A stretch of DNA of 64,000 bases from Mycolicibacterium sphagni (lineage in GTDB: Bacteria; Actinomycetota; Actinomycetes; Mycobacteriales; Mycobacteriaceae): NCBI RefSeq assembly GCF_013337765.1, contig NZ_VBSB01000005.1:558001-622000 (forward strand), written 5' to 3'. Positions 25,095 to 34,228 of this stretch are shown here, piece by piece (positions within the stretch are counted from its first letter, which is position 1; each line of letters starts with the position of its first letter). The notes under the pieces are model-generated. The model was given only the letters and a program-made list of their open reading frames with translations, ran no database searches and had not been told where the DNA came from. Both the position numbers and the translations under genes were made by a program.

Positions 25095-26237
25095 GTGCGG
25101 GATGTGGATGGTTGCGTTACCGCCGTTGCGTTTTGCATCGAACATCGCGTGGTCGGCTCGTTCGACGATCGTCTCGAGCAATGGGACGGGATCGACTCCG
25201 GTAGCGGTGAAACGTGCGATCACAACGCTGGTGACACCGACACTGGCGGTGATCGCATGGTCGCTCGGCGCCGCGATCGCGTACCTGATCCGGTCTGCGC
25301 TGCGCTCTGCCTGACCGGGTGCGGCCAGATCGACGACGACGAATTCCTCACCGCCGGTCCGGGCCACCAAGGCGCTGCTGCTCACCACGCGGGTGATGCG
25401 TCGAGCGCTGCGGATCAAGACCTCGTCACCGACCGTATGGCCGAAGGTGTCGTTGACGTGTTTGAAGCGGTCCAAGTCGATCACCATCACGGCAACTTCG
25501 GCATTCATCGGGGCGGCATCACGCCACAGGTCGCCGATGTGCAGGTGCAGGCCGCGCCGGTTGAGCACCCCGGTCAGCGGATCGATCACCGACGCATTGG
25601 CTTCGTTTCGCAGGGCCCAGATCCCGAGCTGAATCCCCAGGGGAGTTGCGACAACCGGCGCCACCGACACGAGCGTCTTCGCCGTGAAGGCAACCACGTC
25701 GAAGTTGTTGGTGGTGCTCACGTGCACGGCGAAGGCCGCGGTCGCGAGAAGTATCCACAAGACATGGACAACAAGGGTTTTCGGGCCGTCGAAGAACATC
25801 AGATACACCGAGATCATCGCGAAGGCATTGAACCCGAACAGTCCCAACAGCCAGCTGGCATCCAGTACGGCCGCCGCCGCGATCCCGATGTCAGCGGAGA
25901 TGACGAACGCCAGCGATGCCCGCCGCGACGGCCACGGTCGACAGCAGAACCGCCAGCCCCAGAACAGCTGAAGCACGGCGAACATCGCCACCGCGATCTG
26001 TGACGCTGGGGTGCGGGCGGAGGGGAGCAGGATCGACAACGAGAGGATTCCGTTGAACCCCGTGCCGAGGCCGATGAGCACTTGGATCGGTGCGGAGATT
26101 TCCCGCTGGGTGAAGTACTGCACCTGTGCGGCGTAGTCGACCGGCGTGCTCCACCACTTGCGGAGGTGGGGGCCGAAGACGGCGAAGCTTCGCGAATATG
26201 CCGGCAAGGCGGTGCCTCTGTTAGCAGTCCCCTGCAA
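25086..26237 (-). CDS. Membrane diguanylate cyclase (GGDEF domain)
   Basis: A 383-residue protein. The N-terminal 205 residues contain about six membrane helices (APIQVLIGLGTGFNGILSLSILL, IAVAMFAVLQLFWGWRF, LAFVISADIGIAAAAVL, and others). Residues 215-380 are a GGDEF domain: DPLTGVLNRRGL, VIDLDRFKHVNDTFGHTVGD and the active-site motif GGEEF at 295-299. It should make cyclic di-GMP from two GTP at the inner face of the membrane. The usual RxxD inhibitory site just before GGEEF is not present, so product inhibition at that site is not expected. The start is uncertain: TTG 26237 is the only upstream candidate that keeps the whole membrane part. Confidence 0.88.
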   Translation of the reverse strand: MQGTANRGTALPAYSRSFAVFGPHLRKWWSTPVDYAAQVQYFTQREISAPIQVLIGLGTGFNGILSLSILLPSARTPASQIAVAMFAVLQLFWGWRFCCRPWPSRRASLAFVISADIGIAAAAVLDASWLLGLFGFNAFAMISVYLMFFDGPKTLVVHVLWILLATAAFAVHVSTTNNFDVVAFTAKTLVSVAPVVATPLGIQLGIWALRNEANASVIDPLTGVLNRRGLHLHIGDLWRDAAPMNAEVAVMVIDLDRFKHVNDTFGHTVGDEVLIRSARRITRVVSSSALVARTGGEEFVVVDLAAPGQAERSADRIRYAIAAPSDHAITASVGVTSVVIARFTATGVDPVPLLETIVERADHAMFDAKRNGGNATIHIPHSV

Positions 26238-26336
26238 GCGACCCGTTGTTAGGCCGCCCGTCCAGCACCCCGACTAAACGGTGCAGGATTGTTTCGAACG
26301 AGAATAGCTGCTCCACGATAGCGGTAACACGCAAAG

Positions 26337-26409
26337 TGCGCCCGAAGGGATTCGAACCCCTAACCTTCTGATCCGTAGTCAGATGCTCTATCCGTTGAGC
26401 TACGGGCGC
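26337..26409 (-). tRNA. tRNA-Arg (anticodon ACG)
   Basis: The reverse strand folds as a 73-nt cloverleaf with acceptor stem GCGCCCG/CGGGCGC and discriminator A, D-arm AGCTCAACGGATAGAGC, anticodon loop CTACGGA (anticodon ACG) and T-arm GGTTCGAATCC. No CCA is encoded. It lies 42 nt downstream of tRNA-Ser(GCT) on the same strand. Confidence 0.95.
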
Positions 26410-26431
26410 CGTTCTGTCTTCAATTGTTCGT

Positions 26432-26447
26432 GGCTGACGAATCAGCC
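26432..26447. terminator. Small hairpin between two tRNA genes
   Basis: GGCTGA (26432-26437) and TCAGCC (26442-26447) pair perfectly around CGAA. It lies just 3' of tRNA-Ser(GCT) and 5' of tRNA-Arg(ACG). There is no U-tract, so it may be a weak terminator or a processing spacer. Confidence 0.4.
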
Positions 26448-26451
26448 GCGG

Positions 26452-26540
26452 CGGAGGCGAGAGGATTTGAACCTCCGGTCCCCTTTAAGGGGGACAACTC
26501 ATTAGCAGTGAGTCCCATTCGGCCGCTCTGGCACGCCTCC
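26452..26540 (-). tRNA. tRNA-Ser (anticodon GCT)
   Basis: The reverse strand forms an 89-nt class II tRNA: acceptor stem GGAGGCG/CGCCTCC with discriminator G, anticodon loop CTGCTAA (anticodon GCT), a long variable arm (TGTCCCCCTTAAAGGGGACC) and T-arm GGTTCAAATCC. No CCA is encoded. Confidence 0.95.
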
Positions 26541-26643
26541 TGAACTACCTGAGCGTACCGGAGCCTGATTGATGCCCCGAACCGCCGATGGATGAGAGTA
26601 CACAGCGGCCACGGCTCGTGGCAAAGCAGCACCCATAGCCCCC

Positions 26644-26656
26644 TAGACTTGACCAA
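26644..26656 (+). promoter_or_regulatory. Leaderless-type promoter for hisC2
   Basis: TAGACT at 26644-26649 is followed by seven bases and then the ATG at 26657. No ribosome site lies between them, so the transcript probably starts at the A of ATG. Confidence 0.55.
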
Positions 26657-27715
26657 ATGACCGCTCGTCTACGCCCCGAACTGGCCGATCTACCGGCCTA
26701 TACCCCGGGCAAGACGGTGCTGGGCGCCATCAAGCTGGCTAGCAACGAGACCGTGCACGGGCCGCTGCCCAGCGTTCGCGCCGCCATCGCCGCGGCCGCC
26801 GAGACCATCAACCGCTACCCCGACAACGGCTACGTGGAGCTCAAGGAGCACCTGGCCAAGCACGTCGATTTCGCCCCCGAGCACATCGCCGTCGGCTGCG
26901 GGTCGGTCAGCCTGTGCCAGCAGCTCATCCAGATCACCTCTTCGGTCGGCGACGAGGTGATCTTCGGCTGGCGCAGCTTCGAGATCTACCCACTGCAGGT
27001 CCGGGTCGCCGGCGCCACCGCGGTTCAGGTCCCACTGCGCGACTACACCTTCGACCTGGACGCCATGCTGGCCGCGATCACCGACCGCACCCGGCTGATC
27101 TTCGTCTGCAACCCCAACAACCCGACCTCCACCGTCGTCGATCCCGACGAGCTGGCCCGCTTCGTCGCCGCCGTGCCGTCCGACATCCTGATCGCCATCG
27201 ACGAGGCCTACGTCGAGTACATCCGCGACGGCATGCTGCCCGACAGCCTCGGCCTGGCCCGCAGTCACCCCAATGTCGTTGTGCTGCGCACCTTTTCCAA
27301 GGCCTACGGCCTGGCCGGCCTGCGCATCGGCTACGCCGTCGGCGATCCCGACATCATCACCGCGCTGGGCAAGGTCTACGTGCCGTTCACCGCGACCACC
27401 GTCTCGCAAGCCGCCGCGATCGCCTCGGTGCACGCCGCCGACGAACTACTGGCCCGCACCGACTCCGTAGTCACCGAACGCCGCCGGGTCTGCGCCGCGC
27501 TGACCGAGCTGGGCTACACCTTCCCGCCGTCGCAGGCCAACTTCGTCTGGCTGCCCCTGACCCCCGAGCAGACACCCGACTTCGTCGAGCAGGCAGCCGA
27601 CGCCCGAGTGCTGGTCCGCCCCTACGGCACCGACGGCGTGCGGGTGACCATCGGCGCGCCCGAAGAGAACGACACATTCCTGGCGTTCGCCGGAAAGTGG
27701 ATCACGACCCGCTGA
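26657..27715 (+). CDS. hisC2: Histidinol-phosphate/aromatic aminotransferase HisC2
   Basis: A 352-residue class I/II aminotransferase matching Rv3772. PLP contacts are visible: NPNNPTSTVV, DEAYVEYI (Asp182) and the Schiff-base lysine in FSKAYGLAGLRIGYA (Lys215). The N-terminus LASNETVHGP and RYPDNGYVELKEHLA is typical of HisC proteins, which convert imidazole acetol phosphate to histidinol phosphate. The second mycobacterial copy is also reported to act on aromatic amino acids. Its 3' end overlaps the converging gene at 27702 by 14 bases. Confidence 0.93.
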   Translation: MTARLRPELADLPAYTPGKTVLGAIKLASNETVHGPLPSVRAAIAAAAETINRYPDNGYVELKEHLAKHVDFAPEHIAVGCGSVSLCQQLIQITSSVGDEVIFGWRSFEIYPLQVRVAGATAVQVPLRDYTFDLDAMLAAITDRTRLIFVCNPNNPTSTVVDPDELARFVAAVPSDILIAIDEAYVEYIRDGMLPDSLGLARSHPNVVVLRTFSKAYGLAGLRIGYAVGDPDIITALGKVYVPFTATTVSQAAAIASVHAADELLARTDSVVTERRRVCAALTELGYTFPPSQANFVWLPLTPEQTPDFVEQAADARVLVRPYGTDGVRVTIGAPEENDTFLAFAGKWITTR

Positions 27716-28268
27716 CCGGCACCCGGCCGGTGAACGCAACCAGCCGGTCGAGTTTGGACGCGTGCGCGGCGACGTCGACCGGGTCGTCGAAGCCGGCCCT
27801 GACCCGCCCCTCCGGGGTGATGATCCGCTGCGCCAGCGCCGCCACATACTCGGTCAGAGCGTCCGGGGCCTCGATCGGCCGGCCGACGGCTGCCGCGTAA
27901 TCCCAAGCGTGCACCAGGAATTCGAGCGACAGGATGGCCGCCATGAACCGTGCCGGCGCCTCGTTGTCGCCGAACGGAACCGTGCCGTCCAGCCCGCGAC
28001 GATGCCAGGCGTCCAGCGACGGTCGGGCGGTCTCGATGATCTGCCGCTCGACGGAATCATCGCGGTTGCGCTCCGGTAGTTCGGCACCGGCCGCACCGCC
28101 CAGCAGGGTGATCGAGTGCAGCAGGTGATCGGTCAGCCCGGCGACATCGAACTCGCGGCACGGGGTCTGCTTCGTCAGGTCGTCGGCGGAGATGCCGTGC
28201 ACCACCTGTTGGAGTACTTTCAGCGAGGCTTCGGCGCTGGCCAATTCGTCGGCCGGAGGTGCTTCCAT
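27702..28268 (-). CDS. TIGR03086-type metal-binding protein (Rv3773c-like)
   Basis: A 188-residue DinB-like four-helix protein of the maleylpyruvate-isomerase N-domain group. Conserved positions are LTKQTPCREFDVAGLTDHLLHSI near residues 32-54 and FLVHAWDYAAAVGRP in the middle, which place the histidines that bind a divalent metal. Mycothiol-dependent isomerases share this fold, but the actual reaction is unknown. The ATG at 28268 is chosen over an upstream in-frame start because homology begins with LASAEASL. It is adjacent to hisC2 as in M. tuberculosis, converging with it. Confidence 0.85.
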   Translation of the reverse strand: MEAPPADELASAEASLKVLQQVVHGISADDLTKQTPCREFDVAGLTDHLLHSITLLGGAAGAELPERNRDDSVERQIIETARPSLDAWHRRGLDGTVPFGDNEAPARFMAAILSLEFLVHAWDYAAAVGRPIEAPDALTEYVAALAQRIITPEGRVRAGFDDPVDVAAHASKLDRLVAFTGRVPVSGS

Positions 28269-28384
28269 GCCCCCACCGTATGACCGACCTCCGACACCAT
28301 GATTGCAGGGGTCACCAGGGTGACGGAACAACGGCATGGCCGCATAGTGTTCGGTGGTAGTGCACAGGAAGGGACCCGAAGACC

Positions 28385-29320
28385 ATGGGCAAGATCTATG
28401 ACAATGTCAGCGAGCTGATCGGCCGCACCCCATTGGTACGGCTCAACCGATTGACCGACGGGCTGGGCGCCGACGTCACGGTCAAGCTCGAGTTCTACAA
28501 CCCGGCGAACAGCGTCAAGGATCGCATCGGGGCGGCGATCATCGACGCCGCTGAGGCCGCGGGTGACCTCAAACCCGGCGGCACGATCGTCGAGGCCACC
28601 AGCGGTAACACCGGCATCGCGCTGGCGATGATCGGTGCGGCCCGTGGCTACAAAGTGATACTGACCATGCCCGAGACGATGTCGACCGAGCGCCGAGTGA
28701 TGCTGCGGGCCTATGGTGCCGAGATCGTGCTGACCCCAGGCTCGGAGGGGATGGCCGGCGCGGTGGACAGGGCGAAGCAGATCATCGCCGAGACCGACAA
28801 CGCCGTGTCTGCGAACCAGTTCGCGAACCCGGCCAACCCGGCGATCCACGAGAAGACGACGGCCGAAGAGGTCTGGGCGGACACCGACGGCAAGGTCGAC
28901 ATCTTCGTCGCCGGTATCGGCACCGGCGGCACGCTTACCGGGGTGGGGCGCGTGCTCAAGGCACGCAAGCCCGGCGTGCAGATCGTCGGAGTCGAACCCA
29001 AGGACTCCCCGCTGTTGACCGAGGGCACTGCCGGTCCGCACAAGATCCAGGGCATCGGGGCCAACTTTGTTCCCGAGGTGCTCGATCGCGATATCTACGA
29101 CGAAATCATCGATGTCGAACTCGACGACGCGGTCCGGGTGGCCCGGGACTTAGGGACAGAAGAGGGCATTCTCGGCGGCATCTCGTCCGGCGCGATCGTC
29201 TGGGCGGCAATCGAACTCGCGAAGCGCCCAGAGAACGCAGGCAAGCTCATCGTCGCGGTGGTCTGTGATTACGGTGAGCGCTACATCTCCACGGTGCTCT
29301 TCGAACACATCAGGGACTGA
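28385..29320 (+). CDS. cysK: Cysteine synthase (O-acetylserine sulfhydrylase)
   Basis: A 311-residue PLP enzyme that makes cysteine from O-acetylserine and sulfide. The Schiff-base lysine is Lys45 in [11 protein letters not shown]. The substrate loop is [10 protein letters not shown], the phosphate-binding loop is [10 protein letters not shown], and the C-terminal [10 protein letters not shown] is typical. AGGAAGGG precedes the ATG by 8-9 bases. It is followed 4 nt later by cysE, so both enzymes of cysteine synthesis are made together. Length and motifs are those of CysK1. Confidence 0.95.
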   Translation: MGKIYDNVSELIGRTPLVRLNRLTDGLGADVTVKLEFYNPANSVKDRIGAAIIDAAEAAGDLKPGGTIVEATSGNTGIALAMIGAARGYKVILTMPETMSTERRVMLRAYGAEIVLTPGSEGMAGAVDRAKQIIAETDNAVSANQFANPANPAIHEKTTAEEVWADTDGKVDIFVAGIGTGGTLTGVGRVLKARKPGVQIVGVEPKDSPLLTEGTAGPHKIQGIGANFVPEVLDRDIYDEIIDVELDDAVRVARDLGTEEGILGGISSGAIVWAAIELAKRPENAGKLIVAVVCDYGERYISTVLFEHIRD

Positions 29321-29324
29321 ATTC

Positions 29325-29909
29325 ATGGGGCTGTTGTCGACAGTTCGCGAAGACCTGAGAAATGCGCGCAGCCACGACCCGGCTGCGCGCGGCGACCTCG
29401 AGAACGCCCTGGTCTACTCCGGCTTGCACGCCATCTGGTCCTATCGGCTGGCGCACCGCCTGTGGCTCGCCCCGTCCCTGCGTGGCCCGGCGCGGGTGCT
29501 GTCCCAACTGACCCGGCTCCTCACCGGGATCGAAATCCATCCCGGGGCCACCATCGGCCGGCGTTTCTTCATCGACCACGGCATGGGCGTGGTGATCGGA
29601 GAGACCACTGAGATCGGCGACGACGTGATGCTCTACCACGGCGTGACCCTCGGCGGGCGATCTCTGGAACACGGCAAGCGCCATCCCACAATCGGAAATC
29701 GCGTTGTCGTTGGCGCCGGCGCAAAGATACTCGGCCCCTTGACTATTGGCGACGACTCCGCAGTAGGCGCCAACGCTGTCGTCACCCACGACGTGCCTGC
29801 GGATTCGATCGCGACCGGCATCCCGGCGGTGGTACGCCGGCGCACCGAGAAACAGCGCGAACAGTTGGTGGATCCGACGACCTACGTCGATCCCGCGATG
29901 TACATCTGA
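29325..29909 (+). CDS. cysE: Serine O-acetyltransferase
   Basis: A 194-residue serine acetyltransferase, the short form seen in actinobacteria. The N-terminal helices ([22 protein letters not shown]) lead into a left-handed beta-helix of hexapeptide repeats ([30 protein letters not shown], then VTLGG, then [13 protein letters not shown]). The catalytic Asp/His pair lies in FIDHGMG. It makes O-acetylserine for CysK, encoded 4 nt upstream. The C-terminal tail ends DPAMYI; CysE tails ending in Ile dock in the CysK active site to form the cysteine synthase complex. Confidence 0.95.
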   Translation: MGLLSTVREDLRNARSHDPAARGDLENALVYSGLHAIWSYRLAHRLWLAPSLRGPARVLSQLTRLLTGIEIHPGATIGRRFFIDHGMGVVIGETTEIGDDVMLYHGVTLGGRSLEHGKRHPTIGNRVVVGAGAKILGPLTIGDDSAVGANAVVTHDVPADSIATGIPAVVRRRTEKQREQLVDPTTYVDPAMYI

Positions 29910-30011
29910 GCGGGCACCCTCGAATCCGGCTGATCCGAACTGTCTGAACCAACCCCCCTCGGGATTAGCGTCTGCAGGCGCGAACCCACTGAAAGGGCGT
30001 GGAAGGGCAGC

Positions 30012-31469
30012 ATGTCGAACCAAATTGATGAATCTGGCAGCGCTCCGGCTGCTGTGGCGACGGCCGATGGCCGCCCACACCGCAAGCTTCGGGGATCGCT
30101 TGGTGTCTGGGGCATCGTCTTCGTGGTCGTGGCCGCCGCATCCCCACTGGGTGTGATGGGTGGCCCGGTTCCCCTGGGCATCGCCAGCGGCAACGGCATC
30201 GGCTTCCCTGCCATCTTCGTCGTCAGCACGCTGATCATCCTGCTGTTCGCGGTCGGCTTCACTGCACTGACGCCCTATGTCCCTGACGCGGGCGCCTTCT
30301 ACTCCTATATCGGCAAGGGCTTGGGCCGGGTGACCGGCTTCGGCTTCGCATTCGTCGCGCTGATCTCCTACCTGACGCTGGAGGTCGCCGTCTACGGTCT
30401 GATCGGCCAGGGCGCCCAAGCGCTGTTCACCTCCTACGGCCTTCCCAGTATCCATTGGGGCATATGGGCTTTCGTCGCCTTCGCGGTCGTGACGGCCCTG
30501 GGGCACTTCAATATCGACCTGTCCCGCAACGTTCTCGGCGTCCTGCTGATCGGCGAAGTGGCGATCGTGCTGGCGCTCGACGCCGCCGTCGTCTTCAGCG
30601 GTGGCCAGGAAGGCCTGTCCACCGGGATCGTGACACCGTCCGAAATCCTTTCGGGCGCACCGGGTATTGCGCTTCTGTTCGCGATCCTGAGCTTCATCGG
30701 ATTCGAGGCCACCGCGGTGTTCCGCGACGAGGCCCGCGACCCGCTGCGCACCATCCCCAAGGCCACCTATCTGGCCGTCATCCTGATCGGGGTGTTCTAC
30801 ACCGTCTCGACGTGGGCGCTGATCTCCGCCGTCGGTGACAGCACAGCGGTCGAAAAGGCACAGGCCGACCCGTCGGCCCTGCTGCCCAACGCCACCGAGC
30901 AATACCTCGGCACCGCCGGACTGCACATCGTCCAGGTGCTGTTCGTCACCAGCCTGTTCGCGTGCATCCTGTCGTTCCACAACATCGTCGCCCGCTACGT
31001 GTTCACGCTGTCCAACCGCAAGGTGTTCCCCGGCCAGTTCGGCGAGGCCCATGCCACCCACGGCTCCCCGCACATCGCGTCCCGCGTGGACGCGATCGTC
31101 GTGGCGGTGTCGATCGTGGTCGCCATCCTGTTCAACCTCGACCCGGTGACGCAGTTCTACACGTGGCTGGCCGGCATCTCCACGGTTGGCGTCACCACCC
31201 TGCTGATCGCGACGACCGTCGCGGTGCTGGTGTTCTTCACCAAGCGCAAGCGAGCCGGTCAGCTGGAGGTGTCCAGCTGGCGAGCGTTCATCGCGCCCGG
31301 ATTCGGACTGGTCGGCCTTGTCATTGCCTTCGTGCTGATCCTGCAGAACCTGCCCGGCCTGGTCGGCAACTCGACGCCGATCGCCGTCGGGGTGGTCGCG
31401 CTGCTGGTCGCGTTCTTCGCACTCGGTGCCGGTATCGCGGCCCGGCGTCCGCACGTCACCCTGGAGTGA
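30012..31469 (+). CDS. APC-superfamily amino acid permease
   Basis: A 485-residue permease with about 12 membrane helices. The first helix carries the unwound APC motif VVAAASPLGVMGGPVP. Others include PYVPDAGAFYSYIGKGLGRVTGFG and SFIGFEATAVFRDEARDPLRTIPKATY, the family's conserved helix 6-7 region. It probably imports an amino acid or polyamine by proton symport in the inner membrane. A GGAAGGGCAGC site precedes the ATG. It lies downstream of cysE by about 100 nt, but no direct link to cysteine is visible. The substrate is unknown. Confidence 0.9.
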   Translation: MSNQIDESGSAPAAVATADGRPHRKLRGSLGVWGIVFVVVAAASPLGVMGGPVPLGIASGNGIGFPAIFVVSTLIILLFAVGFTALTPYVPDAGAFYSYIGKGLGRVTGFGFAFVALISYLTLEVAVYGLIGQGAQALFTSYGLPSIHWGIWAFVAFAVVTALGHFNIDLSRNVLGVLLIGEVAIVLALDAAVVFSGGQEGLSTGIVTPSEILSGAPGIALLFAILSFIGFEATAVFRDEARDPLRTIPKATYLAVILIGVFYTVSTWALISAVGDSTAVEKAQADPSALLPNATEQYLGTAGLHIVQVLFVTSLFACILSFHNIVARYVFTLSNRKVFPGQFGEAHATHGSPHIASRVDAIVVAVSIVVAILFNLDPVTQFYTWLAGISTVGVTTLLIATTVAVLVFFTKRKRAGQLEVSSWRAFIAPGFGLVGLVIAFVLILQNLPGLVGNSTPIAVGVVALLVAFFALGAGIAARRPHVTLE

Positions 31470-31503
31470 GCACCGGCGGCTTCGCGCCGTAACCTTCATG
31501 GTC

Positions 31504-32328
31504 ATGAGCGAGCCGTACGAATCCCTCACTGTCGAGGTCAAGGACCACGTCGCCCAGGTCACGCTGATCGGCCCGGGTAAAGGCAATGCGATGGGCCCGG
31601 CGTTCTGGGCAGAAATGCCGGTGGTCTTCGCCGACCTCGATGCCGACCCCGACGTCAGGGCGATCGTGCTGACCGGTTCGGGCCGCAACTTCAGCTACGG
31701 CCTGGACCTGGTCGCGATGGGTGACACCATCGGCGGCGCCATGTCGACGGAAGTGTCGGCCCGCCCGCGCAAGGAGTTCCACACCAAGCTCAAGCGCATG
31801 CAGCAGTCAATTACCGCGGTAGCCGATTGCCGCACCCCCACGATCGCCGCGATCCACGGCTGGTGCATCGGCGGCGGCGTCGACCTGATCAGCGCGGTCG
31901 ATATCCGCTACGCCAGCGCCGACGCGAAGTTCTCGGTGCGCGAGGTCAAGTTGTCCATCGTCGCCGACGTCGGCAGCCTGGCCCGACTGCCCTACATCCT
32001 GTCCGACGGGCATCTGCGTGAATTGGCGCTGACCGGCAAGGATATCGACTCCGCACGCGCCGAGAAGATCGGTCTGGTCAACGACGTCTACCCGGACGCT
32101 GACGCCACGCTGGCCGCGGCGTACGAAGCGGCCGCCGAGATCGCCGCGAACTCGCCTCTGGTCACTCACGGCATCAAGGACGTCCTCGATGAGCAGCGCA
32201 CCGCCGACGTGGCGGCCAGCCTGCGTTACGTGGCCGCGTGGAACTCAGCGTTCCTGCCGTCGAAGGACCTGTCCGAGGGCATCTCGGCGATGTTCGGCAA
32301 GCGGAAGCCGGAATTCACCGGCGAATAG
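31504..32328 (+). CDS. echA21: Enoyl-CoA hydratase/isomerase EchA21-like
   Basis: A 274-residue crotonase-family protein, the same length as EchA21 (Rv3774). The oxyanion-hole loops are visible: LTGSGRNFSYGLDLVAMG and AIHGWCIGGGVDLISAVDIRYAS. The downstream segment FSVREVKLSIVADVGSLARLP places an Asp in the position used by dienoyl-CoA isomerases (ECH1-like), so isomerase activity is possible. The start could be ATG 31498 or 31504; TAACCT at 31490-31495 favours leaderless initiation at 31504. Neighbours in M. tuberculosis (lipE, Rv3776) are replaced here by the urease cluster. Confidence 0.88.
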   Translation: MSEPYESLTVEVKDHVAQVTLIGPGKGNAMGPAFWAEMPVVFADLDADPDVRAIVLTGSGRNFSYGLDLVAMGDTIGGAMSTEVSARPRKEFHTKLKRMQQSITAVADCRTPTIAAIHGWCIGGGVDLISAVDIRYASADAKFSVREVKLSIVADVGSLARLPYILSDGHLRELALTGKDIDSARAEKIGLVNDVYPDADATLAAAYEAAAEIAANSPLVTHGIKDVLDEQRTADVAASLRYVAAWNSAFLPSKDLSEGISAMFGKRKPEFTGE

Positions 32329-32331
32329 CCG

Positions 32332-32622
32332 CTAGCTACCGGCTTTGATGGCCGGCACCGCCTTGGTGGTCGCCAGCGCCGTCGGTTCGTCGGTCGGCTG
32401 GACCGTCGTGGTTGCACCCATGTTCATATTGGCGACGGCCGGCGAGGAGTAGGGCGGGAACTTCGTCTCGTCGCCCGAGTCGGCGGTGTGGGTCAGCGAG
32501 ATCGGCGCGGGGTGAGTCAATCCGAAGAGGCCGAGCACGGCAATGGCGCCGCCACCTACGACGGTACCCAGCAACCTTTTATGCAAAGCTAAGCTTTTCC
32601 CAAGCTTCTGAGTAGTGGACAC
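32332..32622 (-). CDS. Small membrane-anchored or secreted protein of unknown function
   Basis: About 96 residues with a basic N-terminus (KLGKSLALHKR), one hydrophobic segment (LLGTVVGGGAIAVLGLFGLT) and an outer tail rich in Thr, Pro and Ala (KFPPYSSPAVANMNMGATTTVQPTDEP). It looks like a signal anchor or an uncleaved leader. GTG 32622 is the likely start, because GTG 32634 would overlap the AAAGG site. It is downstream of the urease operon on the same strand, 174 nt after ureD, and probably independent. Family not recognised. Confidence 0.65.
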   Translation of the reverse strand: MSTTQKLGKSLALHKRLLGTVVGGGAIAVLGLFGLTHPAPISLTHTADSGDETKFPPYSSPAVANMNMGATTTVQPTDEPTALATTKAVPAIKAGS

Positions 32623-32795
32623 GTTGAACAGCACCTTTCAGGACATTTTTGCGTAACGCCAGCCAGCCGGGCCACTCACACGAGTCGCCAAGCAACTATT
32701 CGAACGCCTTCAATCCTTTGTATGCCCGATCGGACCCAAAAGCACGTGTCCCCAGCGGATCCACAGAAGTCCGGAGCCAGCTCCACAGCTGTCCG

Positions 32796-33626
32796 TCAGC
32801 GACTATTCGTTACCGGTTCCACGCTTACCAGGCAGCTTTCCGCCTCGATCCGCTCGGCCACCGCTGCGATCGCTGCCCGCAGGGTTCCGCCGTCCGAAGC
32901 GGCCAGCCCAACTGCCCATCCGGCGCGGTTGGGTAGGTCGCTGACTGCGAGGTAGACCCGGTTTTCACCGGTGAGCACATTCAGCGATTCCAGGTCCCGC
33001 GATAGTGCTGTCAGCACTGCGTCCAATTCCCCGCCGATGACATACACGGTGCCGAAAGCCTTGGGCGAGTGGCGGACCCGCGGCATCGTCTCGAGCATCC
33101 GAGCGTCGAGTGCCAGAAGCGTTCCGTCCGGCGCAGTGACCGCCACACGTGATTCAAAGCTGCCGAAGGTTTCGTCGGTCAGGTCAGGGTGGAGCACCAC
33201 CGCATCGACGACGAGGGCCCATCCACCGGGCTCGACCGTCACGCTCGTGCGCTGCCGATAATGCGCATATGTCGTCAGGATGCGCGGCGAGGGGTCGAAC
33301 AGCAGCCGGCTGCCCTTGTCCACTCGCAGGTAGGTGTTCTCGACCGCAGCCTGACCGCCGGGAACGCCGCTGACGACAGTGGCACCCTGCCCGCGGACCA
33401 CCGCCGAGCCGTCGTCGACCACCTCGATCCGTTGAGTGACAACATCACCGGGAATGATCGTGCCTGCGCAGTTCTGAATGGTCACCGAACCCACACCAGA
33501 CCGCGTCCGGTCGCTGAAGACCCGTCCGATCATCAGCGGCCACCGGTAGCGGCGCCGGGTCAGGGCGGTGCATCCGCCGACGCTGGCGAATCTGAGGTCC
33601 AGGGCATCGCCGCACCCGGTAGTCAC
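32796..33626 (-). CDS. ureD: Urease accessory protein UreD
   Basis: A 276-residue UreD/UreH protein. Typical beta-rich segments are seen: [22 protein letters not shown], then [33 protein letters not shown]. UreD binds UreC and, with UreF and UreG, forms the complex that delivers nickel and drives lysine carbamylation. The GTG start overlaps the ureG stop by 4 nt (GTGA). It is the last gene of the operon. Identity is moderate to the family pattern, in line with the divergent UreC. Confidence 0.88.
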   Translation of the reverse strand: MTTGCGDALDLRFASVGGCTALTRRRYRWPLMIGRVFSDRTRSGVGSVTIQNCAGTIIPGDVVTQRIEVVDDGSAVVRGQGATVVSGVPGGQAAVENTYLRVDKGSRLLFDPSPRILTTYAHYRQRTSVTVEPGGWALVVDAVVLHPDLTDETFGSFESRVAVTAPDGTLLALDARMLETMPRVRHSPKAFGTVYVIGGELDAVLTALSRDLESLNVLTGENRVYLAVSDLPNRAGWAVGLAASDGGTLRAAIAAVAERIEAESCLVSVEPVTNSR

Positions 33627-34228
33627 ACGAACAGCACTTCGCGTTCGAGCATCTCCATCAGCGCCTCGATACCCTCGCCGCTGCGGGCGTTCGTGGTGAT
33701 GACGGGCCTACCACCGCGTACCTCGTTTGCTTCCTTGAGCATCATCGGCAGATCGACACCCACGTAGGGGGCGAGATCAATCTTGTTGACCACCAACAGA
33801 TCACACCGCAGGACACCCGGACCTCGTTTACGCGGGATGTCGTCACCGCCCGCGACGTCGATCACGAACAGCCAATAGTCCACCAGATCGCGGGAGAATG
33901 TCGACGCGAGGTTGTCGCCACCGGATTCGAGCAGGATCAGCTCGGTGTCCGGGAAAACCGTTTCGAGGTCGTCGGCAGCAGCGACGTTCAACGACGGGTC
34001 CTCGCGGATCACGGTGTGCGGACAACCGCCCGCCTCGACCGCCCGCACCCGCCGTGGATCGATGAGGCCGGAACGGCGGATCCGCTCGGCGTCCTCGGCG
34101 GTGACGAGATCGTTGGTGATCACCGAGACCGAGCGCCCACGCCGCGCAAATCCGGCGAGCAGCGCCTCGATGACCGCGGTCTTGCCGGATCCGACCGGCC
34201 CGCCGATGCCGACCCGCGCGGCCTTCAT
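33623..34228 (-). CDS. ureG: Urease accessory GTPase UreG
   Basis: A 201-residue GTPase. The P-loop is GPVGSGKT (10-17), followed by [12 protein letters not shown], the nickel-binding Cys-Pro-His motif in [28 protein letters not shown] and the base-specificity motif [10 protein letters not shown]. It hydrolyses GTP to power nickel insertion into urease. No His-rich N-terminal extension is present. It overlaps ureC and ureD by 4 nt each. Confidence 0.95.
   Translation of the reverse strand: MKAARVGIGGPVGSGKTAVIEALLAGFARRGRSVSVITNDLVTAEDAERIRRSGLIDPRRVRAVEAGGCPHTVIREDPSLNVAAADDLETVFPDTELILLESGGDNLASTFSRDLVDYWLFVIDVAGGDDIPRKRGPGVLRCDLLVVNKIDLAPYVGVDLPMMLKEANEVRGGRPVITTNARSGEGIEALMEMLEREVLFV

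Noticed and set aside
29310..31688. A 792-codon reverse-strand frame over cysE and the permease
   Set aside because: Composition is dominated by Gln, Asp, Gly and Arg with no family motif, while the forward strand has clear CysE, permease and EchA21 proteins in the same stretch.
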